A DNA stretch of 18,414 nucleotides, taken from the NCBI GenBank assembly GCA_900548365.1, contig URKM01000038.1, positions 1 through 18,414 on the forward strand. Direction: 5' to 3'. Below are positions 1 through 5,517 of the stretch, piece after piece. A model generated the notes under the pieces. It searched no databases and had not been told where the DNA came from. It saw only the letters and a list, made by a program, of their open reading frames with translations. Position 1 is the stretch's first letter. Every line of letters starts with the position of its first letter. This stretch comes from an uncultured Collinsella sp. (GTDB taxonomy: Bacteria; Actinomycetota; Coriobacteriia; Coriobacteriales; Coriobacteriaceae). The position numbers and the translations under genes are program-made.

Positions 1-34
1 GAATCTGGACAGGCTTCTTACCGATACGAGACAC
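1..34 (-). CDS. rplF: 50S ribosomal protein L6, N-terminus only (partial)
   Basis: Only the first 11 codons lie inside the window and read MSRIGKKPVQI, the typical start of bacterial L6, which binds 23S rRNA near the factor-binding site. The start is GTG at 34-32, preceded on the minus strand by AAAGGAG at 47-41, so initiation here is well supported. It follows rpsH by 33 bp, the normal rpsH-rplF order of the spc operon. The rest of the gene runs off the left edge. Confidence 0.85.
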   Translation of the reverse strand, partial: MSRIGKKPVQI

Positions 35-67
35 GGTGATCTCCTTTCCTTCTACACGCCGAGGCGA

Positions 68-466
68 TTACCAAACAAAAGCGACGACCTCGCCGCCGAC
101 GCCCAGCTTGCGGGCATCGCGGTCGGCCATAACGCCCTTGCTCGTAGAAACGATAGCGGTACCAAGGCCGCCGCGAACGCGGGGAAGGTCCTTAGCGCCG
201 GCGTACTTGCGCAGACCGGGCTTGGAAATGCGCTTGATGCCGTTGATGACCTTCTTCTTCTTGGGGCCGTACTTCAGGGTGATGTGAAGGGTCTTGGCGG
301 GAGCGGTGTCCTCGACGTAGTAGCTCTCGACGTAGCCCTCCTCACAGATAACACGGGCGATCTCGACGAGCTTCTTGCTGCTCGGCATCGAGACCTCAGC
401 CTTGTTCGCAGAGTTCGCGTTGCGAATACGCGTAAGCATGTCTGCGATCGGGTCTGTGACGTTCAT
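68..466 (-). CDS. rpsH: 30S ribosomal protein S8
   Basis: This 132-residue protein is full length for S8 and starts MNVTDPIADMLTRIRNA, the hallmark N-terminus of the family. The C-terminal part has the conserved GLGTAIVSTSKGVM and GGEVVAFVW segments. S8 binds the central domain of 16S rRNA early in 30S assembly; in E. coli it also represses the spc operon by binding the mRNA near the rplE start (known for E. coli, not shown here). The ATG at 466 has an AAGGAG ribosome binding site 6-7 bases upstream. It lies between rpsN and rplF in the usual order. The 126-bp gap to rpsN is unusually long for this operon and contains a hairpin. Confidence 0.97.
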   Translation of the reverse strand: MNVTDPIADMLTRIRNANSANKAEVSMPSSKKLVEIARVICEEGYVESYYVEDTAPAKTLHITLKYGPKKKKVINGIKRISKPGLRKYAGAKDLPRVRGGLGTAIVSTSKGVMADRDARKLGVGGEVVAFVW

Positions 467-552
467 GCAGATTCTCCTTCGTTCTTGATGAACTCGTGCT
501 GCGGTCCTCCCCTGCCCTTAGCAGGTGAGCCTATTCAGCACGTTCTTCCGTG

Positions 553-571
553 CGAACGGACGATCCGTTCG
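553..571 (-). other. Intercistronic hairpin between rpsN and rpsH
   Basis: Perfect inverted repeat CGAACGGA / TCCGTTCG with a 3-base loop, in the 126-bp space between rpsN and rpsH. There is no U-tract on the minus strand, so it is more likely an mRNA processing or stability element, or a protein-binding site, than a terminator. Confidence 0.5.
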
Positions 572-592
572 TCCGCGCGCGCTGGCAGTGAC

Positions 593-778
593 TTACCAGC
601 TGGCCTTCTTGATGCCGGGAAGCTCGCCCTTGAGTGCCAGCTCGCGGAAGCAGACACGGCAGATGCCGAACTTGCGGTAGACCGAATGCGGACGGCCGCA
701 ACGCTGGCAACGGGTGTACTCACGCGTCGAGAACTTCTGCTTGCGATTGCACTTGACGATCATCGATGTCTTAGCCAC
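593..778 (-). CDS. rpsN: 30S ribosomal protein S14, zinc-binding (type Z)
   Basis: This 61-residue protein has the length of short zinc-type S14 rather than the roughly 100-residue zinc-free form. The zinc ligands are C24-x2-C27 and C40-x2-C43, and the C-terminus GELPGIKKASW is the conserved 16S rRNA-binding tail of the 30S head. The start is GTG at 778-776, with AGGAGG 7 bases upstream on the minus strand. It sits between rplE and rpsH as in the standard spc operon. Having the zinc form as the operon copy is usual for Gram-positive bacteria. A zinc-independent paralog, if present, is not in this window. Confidence 0.96.
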   Translation of the reverse strand: MAKTSMIVKCNRKQKFSTREYTRCQRCGRPHSVYRKFGICRVCFRELALKGELPGIKKASW

Positions 779-814
779 TTATTTCCTCCTCACATCTGAG
801 TATGTTCGCTCCGG

Positions 815-847
815 ACGGGCGGCACGTGCTCTTCGCGCACCGCCCGT
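815..847 (-). other. Intercistronic hairpin between rplE and rpsN
   Basis: Inverted repeat ACGGGCGG (815-822) / CCGCCCGT (840-847), with an inner GTGC/GCAC pairing possible. It lies in the 88-bp gap between rplE and rpsN. No U-tract follows on the minus strand. It could be a processing or stability structure or a partial attenuator; the function is not known. Confidence 0.5.
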
Positions 848-866
848 GGCTCCGGGGCATTAGAAC

Positions 867-1424
867 CTATTTCTTGAACGGGAAACCGAAGGCGTCGAGA
901 AGGGCCTTGGCCTCTTCGTCGGTCTTCGCGGTAGTAACGATGGTGATGTCCATACCACGGGTGTGGTCGACGGAGTCGAAGTCAACCTCGGGGAAGATGA
1001 GCTGCTCGGTCACGCCCATGGAGAAGTTGCCGCGGCCGTCGAAGGACTTGGCGGAGATGCCGCGGAAGTCGCGGATACGGGGGATCGCGATGGAGGTCAG
1101 GCGATCGAAGAACTCCCACATGCGGTCGCCGCGCAGGGTGACCTTGGCGCCGATGGGCATGCCGGCACGCAGGCGGAAGGATGCGATGGACTTGCGGGCA
1201 CGGGTCACCATGGGCTGCTGGCCGGTGATGACGCGCAGGTCGCGCACAGCGCCGTCGATAGCCTTGGAGTCCGTAGCAGCCTCGCCGACGCCCATGTTGA
1301 CGACGATCTTCTCGAACTTCGGGATCTCCATGACGTTGCCGTACTCGAACTTCTCCTGCATGAGCTGCTTGACCTCGTTGTTGTACTTGGTCTTCAGGCG
1401 CGGGACGTACTTCTCTTCAGCCAT
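867..1424 (-). CDS. rplE: 50S ribosomal protein L5
   Basis: This 185-residue protein has the normal length and motifs of L5: VPRLKTKY near the N-terminus, KIVVNMGVGEA, RDFRGIS, and a C-terminal DAFGFPFKK. L5 binds 5S rRNA and contacts the 30S head. I chose ATG at 1424 (MAEEKY) rather than GTG at 1430, because AGGAG lies 5 bases before the ATG and would be too close to the GTG. Genes downstream (rpsN, rpsH, rplF) follow normal spc order. The gene expected upstream, rplX, is missing: a 274-bp gap and then the end of metQ precede rplE. A candidate promoter and hairpins in that gap suggest rplE starts its own transcript. Confidence 0.96.
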   Translation of the reverse strand: MAEEKYVPRLKTKYNNEVKQLMQEKFEYGNVMEIPKFEKIVVNMGVGEAATDSKAIDGAVRDLRVITGQQPMVTRARKSIASFRLRAGMPIGAKVTLRGDRMWEFFDRLTSIAIPRIRDFRGISAKSFDGRGNFSMGVTEQLIFPEVDFDSVDHTRGMDITIVTTAKTDEEAKALLDAFGFPFKK

Positions 1425-1495
1425 GTTCACTCCTAACTGGGGTTTTAAGCACGGGGTTCACCATGAGGGGCTATCCTCGTGCCTCCTGACGTGCA

Positions 1496-1525
1496 CCATG
1501 CCCGCAATGGCTGTCCCGGGCATGG
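1496..1525 (-). promoter_or_regulatory. Hairpin in the rplE 5' leader
   Basis: Perfect 9-bp inverted repeat CCATGCCCG / CGGGCATGG with a 12-base loop, 71 bases upstream of the rplE start and inside any transcript from the candidate promoter near 1560. No U-tract follows. Ribosomal operons are often autoregulated through leader structures, so this is a candidate protein-binding site; that role is inference. Confidence 0.4.
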
Positions 1526-1559
1526 CGAATTGACGGCAGGAGCCGACAAAACATTCGTT

Positions 1560-1565
1560 ACTATA
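1560..1565 (-). promoter_or_regulatory. Candidate -10 box for rplE
   Basis: The minus strand reads TATAGT here, a 5/6 match to the -10 consensus, about 135 bases ahead of rplE. No good -35 hexamer is seen 16-18 bases upstream, so this is tentative. A promoter would be needed if the ribosomal genes are cut off from the usual upstream S10/spc promoters. Confidence 0.3.
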
Positions 1566-1659
1566 CGCCGATTGCCCGCAAATCGCTAGACAAAGTTCAT
1601 CTGTGCAGGCAATTCCATAATTTTGCGATGCGCGCAAGACGGGATGGAGCGGGACCGAG

Positions 1660-1697
1660 CGCCGGCGCCCCGAAAGCCCGGGCGCTCAGGCGGGCTT
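1660..1697 (-). terminator. Possible terminator after metQ
   Basis: Overlapping GC-rich inverted repeats follow the metQ stop: on the minus strand AAGCCCG pairs with CGGGCTT, and GCGCCC with GGGCGC. Only a short TTTC follows the first stem, so efficiency is doubtful. Confidence 0.3.
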
Positions 1698-1698
1698 C

Positions 1699-2547
1699 CT
1701 AGAACGCGGGCAGGACGTCCTGTCCGTAGTTCTCCTCCAGGTAGGCCTTGAAGTCATCGGACTGCAGGACCTTCACGAGGGCGGAGACCTTCTCATCGTC
1801 CTTCTTGTCAGCGGCCACGCAGATGATGTTGGCGTACTGCTCGACAGCGCGCGAGCCCGTCTCCTCGTGGGCAAGGGCGTCCTTGACGTGATAGCCGGCC
1901 TCGATGGCGTAGTTGCCGTTGATCACTGCGAAATCCACGGACTGGAGCGCGCGCGGGACGGCCGCGGCCTCGAGCTCCTGGAACACGATGCCGTGGGGGT
2001 TCTCGGCGATATCCTTGGGCGTGGCCTCGAGGTCCTCGGGATCGGAGAGCTTGATGAGGCCCAGGTCCTGCAGGAGCAGCAGGGCGCGGCCCTCGTTGGT
2101 GGGGTCGTTCGGAATCGCGATGACGGCGCCCTCGGCGATCGCGTCCAAGTCGGCGGACTTGCCGGCGTAGACCGCCATGGGCTCGTAATGGATGGCGCCC
2201 GCGGAGACCAGATCGGTTCCGTTCTCCTTGTTGTAGTTCTCGAGGTAGTTGATGTGCTGGAAGTAGTTCGCGTCGACGTCGCCGGTCGTGGTGTCCTTAT
2301 TGGGGAGGATGTAGTCGGTATACTCCTTGACCTCGAGCTCGATGCCCTCCTTCGCAAGGGCGGGCGCGGCGAAATCGCTCAGGATCTGCGCGTGGGGAGC
2401 CGGAGAGGCGGCGACCACGAGCTTGGAGGCGTCCTCTGATGCGGGGGCCGAACCGCAGGCAGCGAGGCCGCCCAAAGCGACGGCGCCCGCGCCGGCGGCG
2501 AGGACCTTCAGGACGGTGCGGCGGGAGAAGGAGGTGAAAGCGTTCAT
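1699..2547 (-). CDS. metQ: Methionine ABC transporter substrate-binding lipoprotein (MetQ/NlpA family)
   Basis: This 282-residue protein is a lipoprotein of the MetQ/NlpA (lipoprotein_9) family that captures methionine outside the membrane for MetNI. The N-terminus has a Tat-like SRRTVLK (8-14), a hydrophobic stretch and a lipobox LAAC with the lipidated Cys at 31. The mature part has family motifs: YILPNKDTTTGDVDANYFQH, AIPNDPTNEGRALLLLQ and DFAVINGNYA. The ATG at 2547 is preceded by AAAGGA. It is the last gene of metN-metI-metQ, separated from metI by 105 bp containing a very stable hairpin. Transcription is probably controlled from the metN leader. Substrate specificity is inferred from family and operon; related proteins can also bind D-Met or Met-peptides. 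Confidence 0.93.
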   Translation of the reverse strand: MNAFTSFSRRTVLKVLAAGAGAVALGGLAACGSAPASEDASKLVVAASPAPHAQILSDFAAPALAKEGIELEVKEYTDYILPNKDTTTGDVDANYFQHINYLENYNKENGTDLVSAGAIHYEPMAVYAGKSADLDAIAEGAVIAIPNDPTNEGRALLLLQDLGLIKLSDPEDLEATPKDIAENPHGIVFQELEAAAVPRALQSVDFAVINGNYAIEAGYHVKDALAHEETGSRAVEQYANIICVAADKKDDEKVSALVKVLQSDDFKAYLEENYGQDVLPAF

Positions 2548-2577
2548 GATGGCTTTCCTTTCTGAATGCGGTGACGA

Positions 2578-2615
2578 CCGGTGCGGGTCGCCCGCGGCGA
2601 CGCGGGCCGCACCGG
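2578..2615 (-). other. Stable intercistronic hairpin between metI and metQ
   Basis: Outer arms CCGGTGCGG (2578-2586) and CCGCACCGG (2607-2615) enclose inner arms CCCGCG (2591-2596) and CGCGGG (2601-2606), giving a 15-bp stem with one 4-base bulge and a 4-base loop. No U-tract follows on the minus strand. Such structures between importer genes can protect an mRNA end and set the excess of binding protein over permease; here that role is inferred. Confidence 0.6.
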
Positions 2616-2653
2616 GAACAACGTGGGTCCAGGACGTACGGGGAGCGCCCGCA

Positions 2654-3319
2654 TCAACGGTGGTCGACCTTGCGCGCGATGGCGCCGCATACCGTCTGGA
2701 TGACCTGGACGAGAATCACGAGCAGCACGACCGTGGCGATCATGACCTCGTTTTCGTAGCGGTAATAGCCGTAGCGGATGGCGATATCGCCGAGCCCGCC
2801 CGCGCCGACGGCGCCCGCGATGGCGGTATAGCCCAGCACGGCGATGAGCGTCACGGCGACGCCGCGCACGATCGACGGCAGGGCCTCGGGCAGCAGCGCG
2901 GAGAACACGATGCGCGGAACCGAGGCTCCGCACGCCTCCGCCGCCTCGACGGCATCGCGCGACACCTCGGCGAGCGACTGCTCGACCATGCGCGCCACGA
3001 ACGGCGCGGTGGCGACCACCAGGGGTGGAATCACGCCGCGAACGCCGGTCGACGTGCCGACGAGCGCCGCCGTCGCGGGCATGAGCGCGATCAGCAGGAT
3101 GATGAACGGCAACGAGCGGCCGATGTTCACGACCCAGCCCAGCGCGGCGTTGAGCGCGGGCGCGGGGCGCAGGCCGTCGCGCGCCGTCAGGTGCAGCACC
3201 ACACCGAGCGCGGTACCGAACAGGTAGGCGATCGCCGTCGAGGCGAACACCATGACGAGCGTATCCAGCGTGCCCTGGAGCAACAGGCCGGAGTACTCCG
3301 CAAAGAACTCGCTAAGCAT
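2654..3319 (-). CDS. metI: Methionine ABC transporter permease MetI
   Basis: This 221-residue integral membrane protein is the channel subunit of the methionine importer, full length for MetI (about 217). About five membrane segments are visible. Diagnostic motifs are RSLPFIILLIALMP (68-81), the EAA coupling loop EAAEACGASVPRIV (125-138) that docks to MetN, and AGAVGAGGLGDIAIRYGYYR (168-187), typical of MetI. I place the start at ATG 3319, which overlaps the end of metN by 8 bp and has AAGGTGG a few bases upstream; the upstream in-frame start at 3379 would extend far into metN. The overlap implies translational coupling with metN. Downstream is metQ after a stable hairpin. Confidence 0.93.
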   Translation of the reverse strand: MLSEFFAEYSGLLLQGTLDTLVMVFASTAIAYLFGTALGVVLHLTARDGLRPAPALNAALGWVVNIGRSLPFIILLIALMPATAALVGTSTGVRGVIPPLVVATAPFVARMVEQSLAEVSRDAVEAAEACGASVPRIVFSALLPEALPSIVRGVAVTLIAVLGYTAIAGAVGAGGLGDIAIRYGYYRYENEVMIATVVLLVILVQVIQTVCGAIARKVDHR

Positions 3320-4229
3320 CCCAGTCCACCTTTCCCAGAAGCACGCGCGTCGCGTCGGCACGCGGTGCGGAGAAGACATCGGCCACCGCGCCCTGCTCCA
3401 CGACGCGCCCGTTCTCGAGAACGGCGACGTTCCTGCAGATCTTCTCGACGACGTCCATCGAATGCGTGATGACGATCAACGTCACACCGGTCTCCTCGTT
3501 GATGTCGCGCAGCAGCTTGAGGATGGTGTTGGTGCTCTTGGGATCGAGCGCGGAGGTAGCCTCATCGCACAGGATGACCTCCGGCTCGCAGGCGAGCGCG
3601 CGGGCGATCGCCACGCGCTGCTGCTGGCCTCCGGAGAGCTGGCTCGGATAGGAGGACGCCTTCTCGACCAGGCCGACGCGGTCCAGCAGCTCCAGCGCAT
3701 GGGCGCGATTCTCCGCGGTGACCTTTCCGTTGGCGGCGACATAGGGGAAGCAGACGTTGTCCAAGACCGTCTTCTGCGCCAACAGGCCGAAGTTCTGGAA
3801 GATCATGGCCACGCGTCGGCGATAGGCGCGCAGCGCGGCGCCGGAAAGCTCGGTGACATCCCGGCCGTCGACGACGACCTTGCCCGACGTGGGGCGCTCC
3901 AATAGGTTGATGGTGCGAACCAGCGTGGACTTGCCGGCACCGCTCATGCCGATGATGCCGAAGCGGTCGCCGTCGGCGATATCCAAGCAGATATCCTCCA
4001 GGGCGAACGCCGGGGCTCCGGAAACGGCACCGACCGTTCCACCCGCCGCTTCCGCGGCCCCACGGACCGCCTGCGCGGTCGCTTGAGTCGCCGCGGCGGC
4101 CACAAGCGCGGGATTCCCGCTCACGGATGCGGCATAGGAGAGGTCCGCTCCCCCGTCGGCACGGCGCTTGCCGCGCTTTGCCGGCGCCGTCGCGCCGTAG
4201 CTTTTATAGAGATGTTGAATGCTTATCAC
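3312..4229 (-). CDS. metN: Methionine ABC transporter ATP-binding protein MetN, with Ala-rich insertion and no NIL domain
   Basis: This 305-residue ABC ATPase would power methionine import. It has the full motif set: Walker A GMSGAGKST (94-102), Q-loop Q145, signature LSGGQQQ (198-204), Walker B VILCDEATSALDP (218-230) and switch H256. Two features are odd. First, between KSYG (9-12) and FALEDICLDI (75-84) lies an Ala/Gly-rich stretch of about 60 residues (13-74) that most MetN lack; it falls in the loop after the first strand. Second, the protein stops soon after the nucleotide-binding domain, so the C-terminal NIL domain that mediates methionine trans-inhibition in E. coli MetN (343 residues) is missing. 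The start is GTG 4229, with GGAG 8 bases upstream. First gene of metNIQ, downstream of a Met-rich leader ORF. Confidence 0.93.
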   Translation of the reverse strand: MISIQHLYKSYGATAPAKRGKRRADGGADLSYAASVSGNPALVAAAATQATAQAVRGAAEAAGGTVGAVSGAPAFALEDICLDIADGDRFGIIGMSGAGKSTLVRTINLLERPTSGKVVVDGRDVTELSGAALRAYRRRVAMIFQNFGLLAQKTVLDNVCFPYVAANGKVTAENRAHALELLDRVGLVEKASSYPSQLSGGQQQRVAIARALACEPEVILCDEATSALDPKSTNTILKLLRDINEETGVTLIVITHSMDVVEKICRNVAVLENGRVVEQGAVADVFSAPRADATRVLLGKVDWDA

Positions 4230-4269
4230 GAGTGATTCTCCGCTCGATGACTGGTGAACGAGAAGGCCG

Positions 4270-4308
4270 GCCGCCTCCTGCCAGAGGCGACCTAATCGAG
4301 GCGCCCGG
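4270..4308 (-). promoter_or_regulatory. Competing hairpins (attenuator-like) upstream of metN
   Basis: On the minus strand, GTCGCCTC (4291-4284) pairs with GAGGCGGC (4277-4270) as an 8-bp stem with one G-U pair and a 6-base loop. Alternatively CCGGGCGCCTC (4308-4298), which ends just before the stop codon of the leader ORF, can pair 10 of 11 positions with GAGGCGGCCGG (4277-4267). Both stems use 4270-4277, so they are mutually exclusive. The sequence after the stem has scattered T (CTTCTCGTT) rather than a clean U-tract, so termination could be weak, Rho-dependent or replaced by translational control. Confidence 0.55.
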
Positions 4309-4408
4309 TCTCCTCATGTGCGACGCGTTCGCGCGACATGACAAAGTGCCCGGGCGAGGGCATCTCCATGACCATCATCATCGTGATATGTGCAACCGTA
4401 GTAATCAT
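4292..4408 (-). CDS. Methionine-rich leader peptide of metNIQ (38 residues)
   Basis: This small ORF lies in the metN leader: ATG at 4408-4406, stop TAG at 4294-4292. It begins MITTVAHI, followed by TMMMVMEM, and has seven Met in 38 residues; five of residues 10-16 are Met. The -10 box TATTCT ends 7 bases before the ATG and no ribosome binding site precedes it, so it is probably translated from a leaderless mRNA. It sits directly upstream of competing hairpins and of a methionine importer operon, the arrangement expected of an amino-acid attenuator: scarce Met-tRNA would stall the ribosome on the Met run and alter downstream folding. A weak hairpin (4366-4343) overlaps the last Met codons of the run. 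The composition is seen directly; the regulatory role is inference. Confidence 0.7.
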   Translation of the reverse strand: MITTVAHITMMMVMEMPSPGHFVMSRERVAHEETGRLD

Positions 4409-4415
4409 GCGGACG

Positions 4416-4445
4416 AGAATAGCACGCGGTTTGCAACGTATGCAA
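4416..4445 (-). promoter_or_regulatory. Promoter of the metN leader and operon
   Basis: On the minus strand, -35 TTGCAT (4445-4440) and -10 TATTCT (4421-4416) are 18 bp apart. The -10 fits the actinobacterial TANNNT pattern and ends 7 bases before the leader-peptide ATG, placing the likely start at or next to the A of that ATG. Confidence 0.6.
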
Positions 4446-4449
4446 CCGC
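4426..4449. promoter_or_regulatory. Palindromic operator candidate over the metN -35 box
   Basis: Near-perfect palindrome centred on TTGCA-ACGTA-TGCAA (4431-4445), extended on both sides by GCGGT and ACCGC with one extra T on the left. It overlaps the -35 box and spacer, so a bound repressor would block the promoter. A further half-site, TGCAACCG, recurs at 4391-4398. The regulator is unknown. Confidence 0.5.
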
Positions 4450-4477
4450 CAAGCCGAGAAAAGGTCCATGTGTTAAC

Positions 4478-4504
4478 AAAAGCGCGCCCCGTACCGGGGC
4501 GCGC
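4478..4504 (-). terminator. Rho-independent terminator after the Asp23 gene
   Basis: 10-bp GC stem (4482-4491 with 4495-4504), 3-base loop, followed on the minus strand by TTTT (4481-4478). It lies 4 bp past the Asp23 stop codon and just upstream of the metN promoter, insulating the two operons. Confidence 0.85.
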
Positions 4505-4507
4505 GTC

Positions 4508-5062
4508 CTACTCTTCGCCGTCCTTGAGGCTGTCGATGAAGTGCTTCTGGCGTTCCGCATATTCTTCCGGCGTCACCACGTCGTCGATGCGCAGGTTGAT
4601 TCCAGCGACCTCCAGACCGGTCATAGCCGCCAGGCGCTCGGTCACGCGCTCCTTCACATCTTCGAAGATATCGGGGGCGTACGCTCCATATTCGATGATC
4701 ACGGAGATGTTCACGATCACGCGGTTGTCGTCGGTCACCTCGACGGACACGCCCTTGGTGAGGTTCTCGGCGCCGAACTGCTCCTGCACGAAGTGCATGA
4801 GGTTGCCCTTCATGCCGAGCACATGGGGAACCTCGCGCGTGGCCATCGCGACGATCTTCTCGATGACGCCGTTCGAATACGTGAGGGAGTCCTCGGATAC
4901 GAGGTCGTCGTCCTCCATATCCGTAAGGTCGGCTGCCACGTCGTTCGCCGGCGCCGCCGGCGCCGCAGGCTCGGCCCCATCGCGCACGGGCTCGACGGCC
5001 GCCGTCTCCTCGAGGGCGGCATCGTCTTTGGTTTTCGAATCCGTATCCTGAACGTTCGTCAT
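4508..5062 (-). CDS. Asp23/Gls24 family envelope stress response protein
   Basis: This 184-residue protein has an acidic, Ala/Pro-rich N-terminal tail (about 1-60) followed by an Asp23/Gls24 domain (about 61-170), recognisable from YSNGVIEKIVAMATREVPHV, VSVEVTDDNRVIVNISVIIEYG and AGINLRIDDVV. In Staphylococcus aureus, Asp23 is an abundant alkaline-stress protein tethered to the membrane by AmaP. Here the amaP-like gene and a DUF2273 gene lie directly upstream in the same direction, so a membrane-anchored envelope-stress role is likely. The gap to DUF2273 is 80 bp; AAGGGTG precedes the ATG at 5062. A strong terminator follows. The long charged N-terminal tail is not part of the core family. 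Confidence 0.9.
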   Translation of the reverse strand: MTNVQDTDSKTKDDAALEETAAVEPVRDGAEPAAPAAPANDVAADLTDMEDDDLVSEDSLTYSNGVIEKIVAMATREVPHVLGMKGNLMHFVQEQFGAENLTKGVSVEVTDDNRVIVNISVIIEYGAYAPDIFEDVKERVTERLAAMTGLEVAGINLRIDDVVTPEEYAERQKHFIDSLKDGEE

Positions 5063-5142
5063 GATCGCACCCTTCTCTCATAGCGCATGCGCGCAGCGAA
5101 TGTTACGTGTGTTTCCCAAAAACCGGCCAACCGAACGGCACG

Positions 5143-5517
5143 CTAGCGCCTTCCACCAAAAAGACGCTGGAAGAACCGGTAGATTCCGCCCTCGCCGTCG
5201 CGCGCCTGACCGATCGCCGCGCCGACGCATACGAAGATGGCGATCACCATGGCATGCCACAAGCCGAGCCAAAGGATGAGCACGGCGGCAAGCAAGCCGA
5301 TCCCCCCGTAGAGAACGGTATGGGGATGCGCGTCCGCATAGGCCCAGGCGCGGCGCCCCGCGCGCGCAAAAAAGCCGATGGTCGCGTCCTGGAACGAAGA
5401 CGACTGGTCGCCGCCCGCCGAAGCCTCCTCCGCGCCGCGGCGCTGCCCGCCGTCGTCGACGGGTGCACCCTCGATAACGGGGCGCGGGGCCTTGGGGGCG
5501 TGTTTCATATCACTCAT
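5143..5517 (-). CDS. DUF2273-like small membrane protein of the Asp23 operon
   Basis: This 124-residue protein has a polar, low-complexity N-terminus (about 1-55) and then two adjacent membrane segments, HTVLYGGIGLLAAVLILWLGLWHAM and VIAIFVCVGAAIG, ending in the basic tail IYRFFQRLFGGRR. The two-segment core with a G-x-x-IG tail resembles DUF2273, a family commonly encoded between amaP and asp23 genes. The start is ATG 5517, overlapping the amaP stop as ATGA, with AAGGAGG upstream; this implies translational coupling. Family proteins are usually about 60-80 residues, so the N-terminal extension is unusual. Function beyond this association is unknown. Confidence 0.75.
   Translation of the reverse strand: MSDMKHAPKAPRPVIEGAPVDDGGQRRGAEEASAGGDQSSSFQDATIGFFARAGRRAWAYADAHPHTVLYGGIGLLAAVLILWLGLWHAMVIAIFVCVGAAIGQARDGEGGIYRFFQRLFGGRR

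Larger units (their letters stand above)
1425..1698. other. rplE leader and metQ-rplE intergenic region
   Basis: This 274-bp gap has no gene. In all three minus frames it shows no remnant of L24, which would normally precede rplE. It contains a candidate -10 box on the minus strand (ACTATA read on plus, 1560-1565), a perfect 9-bp hairpin at 1496-1525, a second imperfect GCACG/CGTGC dyad around 1449-1482, and a GC-rich set of inverted repeats just after metQ at about 1657-1698 that may act as its terminator. One short ORF (1554 down to about 1471, 27 codons) has no notable composition. Confidence 0.5.

Noticed and set aside
36..1533. Long plus-strand ORFs across the ribosomal genes
   Set aside because: They are antisense shadows caused by high-GC codon use of rpsH, rpsN and rplE, and they have no family match.
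1471..1554. Second leaderless leader peptide upstream of rplE (27 codons)
   Set aside because: Its ATG lies 5 bases after a -10-like box, but the peptide has no biased composition and no link to downstream function.
4230..4507. SAM riboswitch or Met T-box upstream of metN
   Set aside because: None of the conserved S-box core segments, and no T-box sequence or specifier-loop fold, is visible; the leader ORF explains the region better.
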